The notes: generated from the sequence alone by a model not told the origin. Numbered from the stretch's first letter, positions 8,131-18,910 are shown. The stretch: 25,114 bases of DNA from Chara braunii (GCA_003427395.1 BFEA01000028.1:4636618-4661731); one strand, 5' to 3'. Numbers and translations are program-made.

Positions 8131-10387
8131 TGCGCTAAGCGAATTCGACCACTGTGAGGTGCGCCCACAGGACGCTGTTCGGGAAAACGTGAGGGGGAGG
8201 TTTCCAATGGTGCGCGCTAGGCGTGCACAATGGCGTATCGCTCGAAGGAATCATTCCAAAAAAGAAGTGCAGAGAGGAGTCCCAGAGCGATCGCGTGAAC
8301 GGAAGAGAAAGGCGCACCTGAGGAGAAATCGCAGTGGCAAGCCCTGCTCGGCGTGGATCTGGGTGATGGGTAATGGACAAGGAGAAACATGAGCTCGTTG
8401 ATCGCAGTTGGGGCTTTGAATCGAACATCTGATCCTACGTTGAAGTCACACATGAGCTGCTGATGGGCTGAGAAGGCTGTTATAACTCCAAGGCAGGTAT
8501 TCCCCGCTCCTGATAATCCATGAAGGAGAGGTCAGCTAGAGTGTGCAGGAAGTGGGCAGAGGATTGTCGGGTTGATACACGAAGAGCCCGGAAGGGCTGG
8601 CTGCTGGGCTTCGGCGGCGCGCATCCCGTAATGAGAATGGACAGGGTGAATACCCCTCTGGGTATGCGGTACTCGGGGCAGAAGAAGACGAAAGGTCAGT
8701 AAGCAAGTGATCATCACGCTCAACCAAGTTGTCTGCCGCGGGACAGAGATGGTAAGAGAGAGGAACTCGTTGTCTCCAGGTACGTCTGACCACAAACGGT
8801 TGTGGATCTACGGGCTCAGTCAACGAAGTAAATCTATGAGTGTTATAGGGACAAGGGAGTGAGAGAAGAGATTAAGAGAGAAGAAATATAGGAAAGAGAG
8901 ATAATTATCGCTTCATTTATCTCTTCCCCCCCCCACGAATGTATCCACTGTTGAACTATCTCCCCTCATAAGTGCACTCCTTGCTGATCAGTCTAGGGCA
9001 TACGGAAGGGAGGTTCGAGTGATGAACTCGAGAGACGAGAGGATGCCACAACTAACGGGAGGAACAAATGGGTCGACCTGCGGGGAAGAGGGGATACGAG
9101 CAAAGGATAGATAGAGAAGGGGAGCGAGAGAATACTGCGTGTCGCTTCAGATTTATTGAAGGGTCTGATCTGGTAACTTAATTTTGTTTTAAAAAAGAAA
9201 GGGACCCGTATCTGTAATCATATGATGAAGAGAGACGACCATCTGCTGACAGTCTTCTGGGACTCGATAGCCCCTATGAAGAGGGTTGTGTTATGTGGCT
9301 AATTGGATGGAGATTCGCTCGCCGCTTCAGATATCCGGGCCATGACCCTTACTATCTCTCGCTTCACCACATTCGTTGTCCACCTCTCGACAAACCTTCG
9401 CCTACGGCATGCTACCTATGCAGTTCAAAGAAGGGCATAGCTCGCCGTTCGAGACAGGAAGGGTATTAAATCCCTCCGGTGGGACTGATCGAAATTGACT
9501 GGAAGATATGTGGAAATGCTTGAAACGAGGACCTTAGGGGCAAGTGAAACTTTTTGAGTTACGAGTTCTTTCATTGCTTTTCTCTTTTTTTACGCTCATG
9601 ATATTCGCTGACTGTTCCGTTGTTGAAGGCTCACGAGTCTAATCTAATCAGTCTAGGGTATCAGCTCTTGCGGCCTTCCTCATAGCGGCTGTATGAGCCG
9701 CCTCAGTGAAACGATTGATTGCATGTGGGGAAAGTTCTCAAAACCGCTGCTTCCTTCCCGTGTCCGCAAGTGTGACCAGAAAAGGGTGAAAGGGGAGAGG
9801 GTTCTATCTATTGCGTATGTGCTCAGAAAAGGACAACAGGGAACTCGATTGAAACATCACTTGATTAAGCGGTGAGAACCAGTCGGGCGCGAGCTGCTGG
9901 GCCAGAGTGAAAGTTGACTGGGTATTCGAGGCAAGATACTCGTGAAGGGGGAACAATATGGGTGAACGGGATCGGATATAAGGCGCCCATGCATACGCTT
10001 ATCCAAACATTCATGTGCGCATCCCGATCTCTGAAAGTGAACTCATAAGGCAAGAGTATAGCTCTCACTGAAGATCTAAACTGAAGCAATCCTCTCTTGT
10101 GATCTGATCAGATATTCAAATGCATGAGAACCCAACTTTTTGCTGCATGTATTTCCTTTTGTGATCTCGCTGAACCATAGAGAGACATTTTTAAATACCT
10201 TCTTTATTTACAATCCCCAAACCTTGAAATTCCTCGTGAGGCCGCAAACATCGCCCAAGGGCTAGTGACAATCGTAAAAGGCAAGCAAGTTTTTTTTTTT
10301 GAAATAACCCTGAAAAGGGTGCATAAAAGAAAAACGCAACCCCCACTCACTGCCAGTCGCTGAGGACCTCGAAAGCGGGCGCGGCGA
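8131..10387. other. Unrecognised 2.2-kb stretch between the Gag-like pieces
   Basis: Several basic or Arg-rich frames (for example 8159-8392 plus; 8536-8823 minus) are protein-like in composition but match no family I know. A repeated phrase ATCAGTCTAGGG occurs at 8986 and 9647, and CGCTTCAGAT at about 9144 and 9321. Purine-rich GAGAGAAGA patches lie at 8860-8910. Nothing marks an LTR or a splice-supported gene. The last 150 bp before 10388 show no clear primer-binding site. Confidence 0.35.
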
Positions 10388-11750
10388 GTGACAGGCGCTG
10401 TTGCCCTTGGCTTCAGCGAACAGGTAGGCGACACCTCCCCGGGTTTCCTCACAGCCGCGCCTTTGGGCGCACCCACTTCTTCCTCTACTCTTCCTTCCAT
10501 GCAGGCTCGCTTCCCTCGCCCTGCACCATATCCACCCCCATCCTACCTTTTTTCTATTCCCTCGGTTTCTACAACCTCTTCTACTGCAGCTCCCTCGCAA
10601 CCTACCGTTGTTGCCCCCGCCGCTCCCCCATGCGGCCCAGGCGTACAGTCAGTTGCGCCCCTTTCTCCAGGACCTGCGCGGACTTACTCAGCCGTAGCAC
10701 AGACCTCTGCTCCTCGATCCCTTCGCCGCCAAAACGGTGGTGCACCACTCGTCCGCTTGACGGACATTGCCTTGTACGACGGTACAGGGATACTCGTGTC
10801 TCGGTGGCTACAATCTGCCACCCACACGCTCCTGCTCATGGGCGCCCCACCCGACACGTGGGTGACTCACCTCTCCACGCGCCTGCATGGCAGTCCTTTC
10901 GATGTCTGGGAGGATTTCTACGCGCACACCCTTCATGAGGGTCGGACCCCGACCTTCATGGATTTTTAGGCGTTCCTCGAGGATCGTTTCAGAGCCCGAC
11001 ATGACGTCACTGACGCCTTCGAGCGTGTCATCATCACACGTTGGTCCGACGCTGGTGACGCTACCGGCCTGGACGGCCACATCTTGGTCTTTCAGGATGC
11101 CAGCCTCATTTGTGATGTGGCGTTCTTCCTCGAGGCTGCCCTCATCGACCGTTTTTTGGCCAGCCTTCCCCTTGAGTATCGTTCCGAGTTATGGCGGTAC
11201 AAGTTCATATCGACCCTGCAGGCTTACGAGGCCGCCAAGACCCATCAGCGGATGCGGGCCCGTCTTCACCCCGCCTCCTCCTCCCAGCCTCAGCGTACTA
11301 GCTACGCCCCCTCCTCCTCTCATGGCACTTCCCGGTGTCGTTCCCCTTTCCGCGGCCGCCCTCGCCATTCCACGCAGCAGGGCCGCCATTTCTCGCGCCG
11401 CTTCAGTGCGCTCGAGTATGGTGAGCAGGACATTGTTGCCCCTCCGTCGCCTGACGGTGACCATAGCGACGACCTCGACCTCTACGAGGCCGTCCTCTAC
11501 CACCTGGAGGACTCTACTCTCCCTATGGCCTCCAACTCGTCCTCTCCACCCTCTGCCAGGCACGCAGCCGCTGTGGTTACGCTGGCGCGTCGCCCCCCGA
11601 GGTCCCTCAGCAGGACCTCCCTTAGGGCTTTGTCCCTCCTTGCGGTGTGCTTTCCGTTGAGGAGCGCGCGACCATTTTGGGCCGACGTGGGTGTTTGTGA
11701 TGCTGCCAAAACGGTCATACCTCCTCACGGTGCCCTTATGCCGCCCCCTC
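10388..11750 (+). pseudogene. gag: Gag (capsid and zinc knuckle), broken
   Basis: The frame from 10388 has a Pro/Ser/Thr-rich leader of about 110 codons, then a capsid-like region beginning near 10730. Recognisable Ty3 Gag features include a W-L motif (SRWLQSATHTLLLMGAPP), VTHLSTRLHGSPFDVW, and a helical segment with IDRFLASLPLEYRSELWRY. An in-frame TAG lies at 10967-10969. A frameshift between about 11590 and 11640 precedes a CCHC knuckle at 11692-11733 (spacing C-x2-C-x4-H-x4-C, ending CQNGHTSSRC) that itself carries a TGA at 11698. A basic Arg/Ser linker precedes the knuckle. Confidence 0.8.
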
Positions 11751-12107
11751 GATCGCCACTATGCCGACCTTTCCCGCCAGCGTTGTGCTCAGTCCCCCCC
11801 CGGCACCTCACATCCCCGCATCGCCTCCTAGCCACGGTGCAGTGTACACCTGCGCCCTCCTCAGTAGATGGCTTCCCGACATCTTCGTCGCGGTTCGCTC
11901 CTCTCGCTACTGGAGCTGTGGTATCGCAGGACCCGACAGAGTGTACTCGGTCCTCTGTCGCAGTACCGTCTGTGCCTCCGCAGACCACCGTCTCCCCTCC
12001 TACCCCTCTGTGACTACCGACGCGTCGAGCCATTTGCTCAGCCCGTTTCAGCGAGAAGCTTGCGACTCGCGAGGACGTTGTATTCTCTCTTCTTGACTTA
12101 AGTATGT

Positions 12108-12596
12108 ATGCTCCAGGCTCGTCAAGAGCGACTCACCCTCCATGTCGCTACACTGCGTCGCCTTTTCACCATCCTCTCTAAGCCTGATCGCACCCTCCCG
12201 ATCATTCCAGTACGACTGGGGACCTCCACAAGGGTGTACTTAGCGCTGTGGGATTCCGGTTCTCAAGACAACTTCATTCACCCACGTGTGGTGAAAGAAG
12301 CCTGCTTACCCATGACAGGGTCTCCGACTCCCATCTCCGTCACCTTAGGGGATGACAAGACCCAACGCTTCTTCGATTAGACGGTCACCGACCTCCCCTT
12401 CTTCCTCACCCTCGAGCCGACCGATCGTCCCCCGGCGTCTCGTCGCCACCGCTCCTCTACACATTTCGATGTGATGGAGACGGGGTACAATTTCATTCTC
12501 GGTACTCCGTGGTCTCATCGGTTTCACAGCACCGAGGCCGATTGGGCAACCAACACTCTCGTTCTCAAACGAAGTGTGGACAAACGTATCGCGTAA
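12108..12596 (+). pseudogene. pol (PR): Ty3-type aspartic protease, broken
   Basis: The frame shows a retropepsin: the catalytic motif LALWDSGSQDNFI with Asp codon 12252-12254, a flap-like region VTLGDDKTQRFF, and the C-terminal FILGTPWSHRFH strand typical of Ty3 proteases. A TAG at 12378-12380 interrupts it in the flap and a TAA at 12594-12596 ends the frame. The catalytic triplet is DSG rather than the common DTG/DSGA. The 350 bp between the knuckle and this frame (about 11750-12107) are Pro/Ser/Arg-rich with no domain recognised. Confidence 0.8.
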
Positions 12597-13740
12597 CTTT
12601 CATAGGTATCACCGTGACACCACGCCCCGAGCCTCCCGTGCCCACACCATCTCCTATTATCATCGTCACCTCGCCTCGGCATATCGCTCACTTCATCCAA
12701 CAGGACGACGTCACCTTCTTTACGGTGAACGTTACGGATCTCTTGCACTATTATCCACCCTGCCCTCTCTTGAGCCAAATCCTCCTTCTATCTCCATGAT
12801 TCCCATCTCTACTTCCCTCCCTCCGCTATCCGTCGAGTCCACCCCGCCGTCGCACGCTGATGCTGACGCTGAGGAACTCGCACGCTATACGGCCAACCTA
12901 GAACCCGCAGTTTGTGACCTCATTCGAGAGTACCACGACGTTTTCCCATTGTCGTTCTCATAGACCGACATCCCACCGATGCGCGACGTCAAGCATTCCA
13001 TCTAGCTTGTGGCTGACTATTGTGTTCACCACCAGACACCCTACAGACTCTCGATCCCCGAGGCCACCGAACTCAAGCGGCAGCTTGAGGAGCTCCTGAG
13101 ATTGGGTTTCATTAAACCCAACAACTCCTCGTGGGGTGCACCCGTCCTCTTTGCTAGCAAAGCAGATGGAATGCTCCGTCTCTGCATCGACTATTGTGGT
13201 CTCAACCGCTACACGGTTAAGAACAACTACTTCATGCCTCGTTTCGACGAACTATTCGACCGCCTAACAGGCAACCGCTTCTTTACGAAGATTGATCTTC
13301 GTAGCGGTTAACATCAGATCCGCGCCGCTGCAGCGGACCAGCCGAAGACACCGTTCCGATCGAGCTTCGGCCACTACGAGTTTACGGTGATGCCATTCGG
13401 CCTCACCAACACACCCGCTAACTTCCAGAGGGCGATGAACGACATCTTCAGAGACATCCTGAAGCAGTACGTTCTCGTCTACCTCGACGATATGTTAATC
13501 TAAAGTCGTACCCTTGAGGAGCATCTCAGACACCTCCGCGACGTCCTTGACCGCTTGCGCAGACATGGCTTCTATGCTAAGTTGAGCAAGTGCCGCTTCT
13601 CCCAGCACGAAGTGGTTATCTTAGGACACTACGTGCCTGACCAGGGTCTCCACATGGACGACGCAAAGATCACTGCTATTGCGGAGTGGCCCGTCCCCAT
13701 ATCCGCCAAGCAGCTTCGCAGGGATACGCTAGGTATTCCT
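12597..13740 (+). pseudogene. pol (RT): Ty3-type reverse transcriptase, broken
   Basis: A short linker continues in a different frame to about 12750 (HIAHFIQQDDVTFFTVNVT), then a second shift enters the RT frame, which is recognisable from about 12860. Landmarks in order are a pre-RT YHDVFP, the finger motif [52 protein letters not shown] and the catalytic YLDD at 13480-13491, then YAKLSKCRFSQHEV. Stops are at 12961 (TAG), 13003 (TAG), 13309 (TAA) and 13501 (TAA); the last two fall where the family usually has Tyr. The catalytic Asp pair is intact. Beyond 13720 the frame is lost. Confidence 0.92.
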
Positions 13741-13748
13741 ACGTCCTT

Positions 13749-14240
13749 ACCTCCACCCTCCTTCGGAAGAACCCGCCATGTGCTTGGACACCTCTCCAGA
13801 GGACGCCTTCCGCGCCCTCAAAAAGGCGGTGACATGTGCACCGGTTCTTCACCTACCCGATTTTGATCGCCCTTTTATCCTGACCACTGATGCGTCAGAC
13901 TTTGTTGTAGGAGCAGTGCTTTCTCATATTAAAATTTTCCCCTCCTCTCCTGATTCCTCTCATCCTCGTATCCCTCGCTTCCCACCCCCTACCCCTACCT
14001 TTGCCTCCCGCCTGACGCCTACTCGTCCCGCTATTGACGAGCCTTCTATTGACTATTCTCCTACCATCGCCGGGGACGGCACTGTCGAGTCTCGCTCAGG
14101 TGATTGTCCGATAGCTTTCTACGCCCGTCAGCTCCTACACAACTATCCACCTACTTGCGAATCGCGAGTGCATGATTCTCCCGGAGTGAAGGGCCGCGTG
14201 TACACCTCCCGCGACCATCTCTGGAACAACATTGGCTTCC
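13749..14240 (+). pseudogene. pol (RNH): Ty3-type RNase H, partial
   Basis: The connection region [15 protein letters not shown] is readable in one frame at 13749-13795 and the RNase H domain in another from 13778 ([20 protein letters not shown], then [15 protein letters not shown] with the first catalytic Asp at 13889-13891). An unusual insertion of about 55 Pro/Ser/Thr-rich residues follows before the next conserved block, [18 protein letters not shown], at about 14103-14156. After this the frame degrades (RESR, then RDHLW) and the remaining catalytic residues are not identifiable. The domain is truncated or highly diverged at its 3' end. Confidence 0.8.
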
Positions 14241-14510
14241 CATCCAATCCTGCCTGGAACCGCTGCCCAGAGGAACTGTTGAAGATCGGTGCTCCCCGCC
14301 CTCGTCGTTACTTGGAGGCAATGGGATCTCGTGCGATGGCGGGTGGCTGTACAGCGTCGGGTCGTATGGTCGCCTGCCACCTTGCACGATGGTGCATCGC
14401 TGGCGTGAAGACCCCCCCGGCCTTCATAAAAGTGTGTTGTTCGTTAGACGGTTGTCCATCTTCCTCGCCTTTTGTGACGCTCGACTCGTCGGCTTCCTTC
14501 TAAGAAGGCA
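14241..14510. other. Boundary region between retroelement and Harbinger fragment
   Basis: One plus frame stays open to 14503 but carries no recognisable retroelement motif. A partial CGTTAGAC match to the Harbinger terminus occurs at 14440-14447, in the opposite context, and is not a convincing end. The junction itself cannot be placed. Confidence 0.35.
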
Positions 14511-15196
14511 CCTGAGGAAACAAATGTGGAAGACGACAACGACCACGAGCAGCAGTGCAGCACAGTGATGAGTAGCAGCGGCAGCGCGCCGTACACGTCA
14601 GCCATAAACGACAGCAGAGCCAAGACAGCACACACACTTGCGTTGTCGCATCTGCCGCAAGTGTCGACACACGACAATCAGGAAAACGACAAGGACAACA
14701 CATTCGTGCAGGGAGCAGCCCATCGTGAGCACGGCTACATAATCTGAAATTCCGACCGGTGGGAGGCCCGCCCGAAAGGCACGAGCCGACGACGAGCAGC
14801 CCGAAGACGTCCGCAGGTCGCCACGCACCCCGCCCGACGGTCGCCTGAATGAAGATTTCGATGCGGAACGCCGCAAATAGTCGTCAACGGTAAACTCTGG
14901 AGGCCGTTGGAGGACCTCTTCGACAAGGAAGGCCCACGATGTCCGTCTTCCGGCCGCCGGACCACGAATGGATCACCTACCGCCTCCAGATTTCCTTCGA
15001 AGCTTGACGCCGCCACCACGCGATTCGCGGATCCTCGAGCTCCAAAGGACCTCGCGAGGTCCCTCGGACCCAAGGACGATTTGCCTGGGAAATCCTCGGA
15101 GACCGAGGATTTGTCGTCGGCGTGTGGCTCCGAGGAGAGGTGGAACGCCGACAAAATCCTTGGAGTCGCGTCCCCGAGGAGTGTCTAACGAGGCTC
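14511..15196 (+). mobile_element. PIF/Harbinger transposon, 3' fragment
   Basis: The right end GAGTGTCTAACGAGGCTC at 15179-15196 is followed by TTA and matches the terminal repeats of the element at 18937-21592. Inward of it, GAGGTGGAAC and CCTCGG-rich subterminal sequence also match in the reverse orientation. From 14511 to 14747 a plus-strand frame encodes an acidic, hydrophilic tail (PEETNVEDDNDHEQQ at the start) ending in a stop. At the DNA level it resembles the minus-strand acidic stretch at 19476-19592. I therefore read this as the C-terminus plus 3' UTR of a transposase gene. The 5' end, the DDE domain and the left terminus were not found. Confidence 0.68.
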
Positions 15197-15199
15197 TTA

Positions 15200-16141
15200 C
15201 TTCTACCATTCCACCTCTCCCCTCACTGCCTCCTCTATTTAGAACCACCGTGTTGACGGCAGTTAGCAAGAGACGAGCCTCCCTCTACCCTACTCCCCAC
15301 AAGGCAACTTGTTTCCCCAAAATATCCTCACACTCTCACTGTCCTGCTCTGCCACCACTAGCCGATGATGTTCCTCCTTCCATATCTCCCAGCCCCAGAG
15401 CTGACCAGTCCCGCTTGTCTGCCATTAATTTTTAAGGGAAAACACCCCCAACCTTGTCTTTCCCCTGCCGATTAGAGCTCTCCCCACTCAATCCATCCAG
15501 TGTTCATTGCTGGAGAGGGTGTGTACAACATCAAGCATGGAATTACGAAAGGAGAGAAAAAATGAGTAAAGCTACAGATCAGATGATGATTATGATGATG
15601 ATGATTAGTTGAATAGGCGACGAACAGCTTGATGCCAAGGACGTCAAATTGAAGAAGAGAATGAGGAAGAAAAAATAATGAAAGGAGAACAGTGGTGATA
15701 CTGCTTGTTGATGGATAAAAGAAGGTAAAGATTTGTTCAGATTTAAATGCTGCTAACGAGTGTGATGGGGATTAGGGGGTACTACTGATTGTGAATTTTT
15801 CTTTCTTGATAAGAGGCAACCGAGTGTAATTAGTTATGCGAAAGAATGGAGGGGCACAGTCCCCCTTCTCACTAAACTAACATCCCTGTTCCCATCTCCT
15901 CCCGCTACACCATCTACTTTTCTCCCTCCCCTTCCCCTATACTTTCCACCCTCCTTCTTGCTCTTACCATATCCACCCTACCACATCGAGTAGTTAGTGG
16001 AGATCAAGAATGATGGGCAGCAGTAGAGTGAGAAGTAGAGTGAGAAGTAGAAGAGGAGAGAAGCGGGTGTGTTAGGAAAGGGTGGTAGAAGGGGGGATGG
16101 TTGGTGATTAGGGAAAGAGAGGATATGCTCTCCCCAGTACA
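15200..16141. other. No gene recognised; low-complexity sequence
   Basis: C/T-rich then purine-rich sequence, an ATG/GAT trinucleotide run at about 15580-15606, a CT-rich patch at 15870-15970, and repeated AGTAGAGTGAGA words near 16022-16050. No domain is seen on either strand. Confidence 0.45.
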
Positions 16142-16250
16142 GAAGACACCCCCAGTAGCCAAGTGGCAGCCAGGGGCTAACAGTGAAGACAATGCGGAAG
16201 AGACCCCCAGTAGCTGCGTGGCAGGCAGGGGAGAACGAAGAAAACGATGA
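16142..16250 (+). repeat. Diverged tandem duplication, 55-bp unit
   Basis: GAAGACACCCCCAGTAGCC at 16142 is repeated at 16197 as GAAGAGACCCCCAGTAGCTG; both continue with a GTGGCAGSCAGGGG phrase. Two units only, with scattered substitutions. Confidence 0.75.
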
Positions 16251-17340
16251 ATATCACAATGATGAAGCCTTGAGATGCTGATGAGGACGAGTACAAAGAT
16301 GATAACCCGTGATGATGAAGAGCGCCTGGCAGAATGAAAAACTCTGGAAGATGATAACCTGCAAGAAACACGTGGAAAAAAGAAAAAAGAAAAAAGAAAA
16401 AAAGAAAAAAAACAGATAAATTTGATGATGATCCTCCAGCTTCATGATATCCTCCACCTCTGTCTTGATACTTCAAATAGGGCAAGCGATCTCCACACTT
16501 CGGTCTCCTTGGGGCTGACTCCACTTTCATCCACCGACGTCGATAGTTGCCAACTGGCAAGAGCTCTCCAGCCTCTTAAGGGCATCAGCTATGGAGATGT
16601 GGAAGACACAGGGAAAATGTTCAAATAGCAGCCACCGCCACTATTCTTCCTTTTTCTCTGTATCTGAGGCCAGATGCCACATCAGCCTGTGACGTGGCAC
16701 TGGCCAAGCGCCTCCAGATTCCGCGCATGTGTAAAGCGCTGTCACCTGTCCAATCAACCTCATCACAGAACCCGTGCACCAGCAGCTCCCTCGCGCAGAC
16801 AGCTTGCGATACGCCACATGTCAGACACCATCGCACTACATACCCTGAGCCAGCACCTCGCCAGCTGTAAGTGGCCAGTGCCGCGCCCCTCATGTGCTGC
16901 CAGCACCTCGCCTCCCGCTAGCAGCCAGCGCCTCGCTGCTCCATCGCAGCCAGCGTCTCACTGCTCTCAGAAAACGAGCGCCACACAGCCTGAGGTGCCA
17001 GCGCCTCGCCTCATCCAACCAGCCAGCGCCACACCCACAAGCATCCAGCATACTCATCTACTCCTTTCCATTGTCTATTTCTTTGTGCTGTTGAGGTCCT
17101 TTTGGTCGTACTTGCCATCACTTTTTCTGTCGTCGCTGCGTCCCACCACTCCTAAGTCCCATCTAGGGATTTCCTTGTCCCATTGGTCTCAATTCGGTCC
17201 GCTGTCCGATCTTTCTATTTTCTCTTGTCCTCTAGTTCCTATTTCTTCTAGCATGCACATTTGATCATATATCTTGTCTGAGGCCTCGGACTTTGGTTCG
17301 AGAACCAAGGGTTCCGACAACTGTAACAAAAATAGGGTGA
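16251..17340. other. No gene called; degenerate short repeats
   Basis: GAT-rich sequence then an A/G run (16376-16412). From 16850 to 17035 the phrase GCCAGCRCCTCGC recurs about five times with irregular spacing. A 196-codon plus frame (16674-17264) crosses this but is Ser/Pro/His-rich, compositionally simple and without a domain, so I do not call it. A palindromic TTGGTTCGAGAACCAA lies at 17293-17308. Confidence 0.45.
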
Positions 17341-17475
17341 CACGATAAATGAACAGCGCATGGTAACAAAATGGACCAACGGGATAACTAAACAGCGCGT
17401 GGTATTCAAATACATGACAGGTGACCTCCTATAAACTTGTATTTGAATCTGAGGAAACAGCGCATGGTGCTGTGC
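17341..17475 (+). repeat. Three AACAGCGCATGGT repeats and a hairpin
   Basis: AACAGCGCATGGTAAC near 17352, AACAGCGCGTGGTATTC near 17392 and AAACAGCGCATGGTGCTG near 17456 are direct copies. Between the last two lies a perfect 10-bp inverted pair ATTCAAATAC (17404-17413) and GTATTTGAAT (17439-17448). No coding is evident. Confidence 0.6.
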
Positions 17476-17634
17476 AGCCATGGTTTCGGTGGGAACAACA
17501 TCCAGGGAAAGGCAGCCCACAGTAATAGAGTTACCCTTGGGCCCACCGACAGACTGAGTGTCTTCAGAGGATAGAATACAATGTAACAAGTGGAACCCTG
17601 CGGGAAACACCATCCAGAAAATGCAAAAATGAGT

Positions 17635-18910
17635 ATGCCCTAAGCCCCTGCATTCACGAGGCTATCCCCTCCCAAACTAAACAACAGCAAAAACCATCAG
17701 AAAAAGCAAAAGAACTCCTAGCCGGAGTATGCTCCGCTGCAGTCAGTCTTGCCGGAGGGAGGTAAAGTGGATTGATGGGGGTTCTTCTGAGTCGTTTCTG
17801 AATCATGAAGTTGTCATAGATATGTCTGAAGTAGCTCTAATTCTCTGAGCCAAGCCGGGTAATGGCCCCGGTATCTCAATCTTCAAATTCCATTCTTAGG
17901 CCAACTGGATTTTTCTAGTAGGTCCTAGCCTCAATTGCATGAAATTTTCTGACAAAGTTTTCTGCATGTACTCGTTATGGGACGCTGGGCCCGGTTCCCA
18001 GTTCGTGCCAATCTGTGAGGATATGGTTGTATCTATGGGACGCTGGACCCGGTTTCCAGCAGGTGTTGCTCCCCACCAATAGATGCCCTAAGCCCCTGCA
18101 CTCATCAGGCCACACCCCCCCCCAAAAAAAAACAGCAGCTGTGTATCTTCCCATGTTCTCTTTTTTTTGGGGGGAACAAACTGCTCCAATCTATTCGTGG
18201 GGAGCAGCACCTGCTGGGAACTGAGCCCAGTGTCCCATATAAAGATACACAAGTATTAAAGCACCGGGGCCATTACCCGGCTTCGGCTGAGAAAACTCTG
18301 AGAACAACTTGCTCCAAGTACTAATGAAACAGCCTCGAAGGGGCTTATGGAAAAAAAAAACAGACATCTATGCAATACTAAATTCAAAGGGCCCTTTCGT
18401 TTTTCGAGCCTTGGCTCACAGGAGAATTCAGAGAGGAGATTCATTCATATTTTGGAAGAGAGCTGGAGCCAAGGTCCAAAGAAAAAAAAAAACACCTGTA
18501 TGTCTTCCCATGTTCTGGCGGGAGATTCATAGTGTGAGCATGTCCTAAGTCGCTGCACTCATGAGGCTACCGCCAAAAAAACACAACAGCGGTGTATCTT
18601 CCCATGTTGTGAAGGGAGCTTCATTCTTATTTTGCACACCTGGTGAGTGCTGGGGCCAAGGCTGGAACATGCCCTAACAAGACGGAAAAAAAAAACCAGC
18701 TATCATATAGGGTGAAAAAAACAGCGGTGCATCTTTCCATGTTCTCGCGGGAGATTCAATCTCATTTTGCACAGCGGTGCATGTTTCCATGTTCTCACAG
18801 GAGATTAATCTCATTTTGCAAATGTCTTCCCATGTTCTTAAGGATCCCTTGTACTCTAGAGGCTACCCCCCAAAAAAAAACAACAGCAGTGTATCTTCCC
18901 AGAGCATGCC
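17635..18910 (+). repeat. Array of an unnamed interspersed repeat, left part
   Basis: At least seven full or partial copies share a set of ordered words: GCCCTAAGCCCCTGCACTCA, GAGGCTACCCCC, an A-run, CAACAGCGGTGTATCTTCCC, ATGTTCTCGCGGGAGATTCA, CTCATTTTGCACA and GGTGAGTGCTGGAGCCAAGG. Starts are near 17635, 18083, 18480, 18539, 18714, 18773 and 18825. The copy from 18539 to 18713 is the fullest, about 175 bp, and includes a trailing GCTATCATATAGGG segment. Copies from 18714 and 18773 are a tandem of the middle section only. All are on the plus strand. There is no pol III box or coding frame. Confidence 0.75.
17843..18291. repeat. Nested foldback element, copy 2
   Basis: Outer arms share GCCGGGTAATGGCCCCGGT at 17854-17872 and its reverse complement at 18263-18281. 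Inner arms of 49 bp, 18034-18082 and 18191-18239, match at 42 of 49 positions (TATGGGACGCTGGACCCGGT and onward). A partial extra inner-arm copy, GGGACGCTGGGCCCGG, lies in direct orientation near 17980. Between the inner arms sits one copy of the interspersed repeat of this region. The inner arms match the foldback at 1001-1266; the outer arm resembles a stretch at 161-181. No open frame or clear duplication of target was found. Confidence 0.75.

Larger units (their letters stand above)
10388..14240 (+). mobile_element. Ty3/gypsy retrotransposon remnant (gag to RNase H)
   Basis: Domain order is Gag capsid, CCHC knuckle, aspartic protease, reverse transcriptase, RNase H, the order of Ty3/gypsy (Metaviridae-type) elements before integrase. 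All three plus-strand frames are used in turn, so insertions or deletions have broken the polyprotein, and at least seven in-frame stops are present. No integrase (HHCC or DDE), chromodomain or LTR was recognised downstream; the body gives way to a PIF/Harbinger fragment at about 14.5 kb. It is inactive, though short frames between breaks remain open and similarity to the family is still obvious. Confidence 0.9.

Noticed and set aside
11189-11728. 179-codon minus-strand frame opposite gag.
   Set aside because: Antisense shadow of the GC-rich gag pseudogene; Arg/Gly-rich with no domain.
14431-14450. CGTTAGAC as the missing left end of the Harbinger fragment.
   Set aside because: Only eight bases match, the GGGCCT start is absent and no TTA lies at the correct place.
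16674-17264. 196-codon plus-strand frame.
   Set aside because: Simple composition, crosses degenerate GCCAGCRCCTCGC repeats, no domain, no splice or start support.
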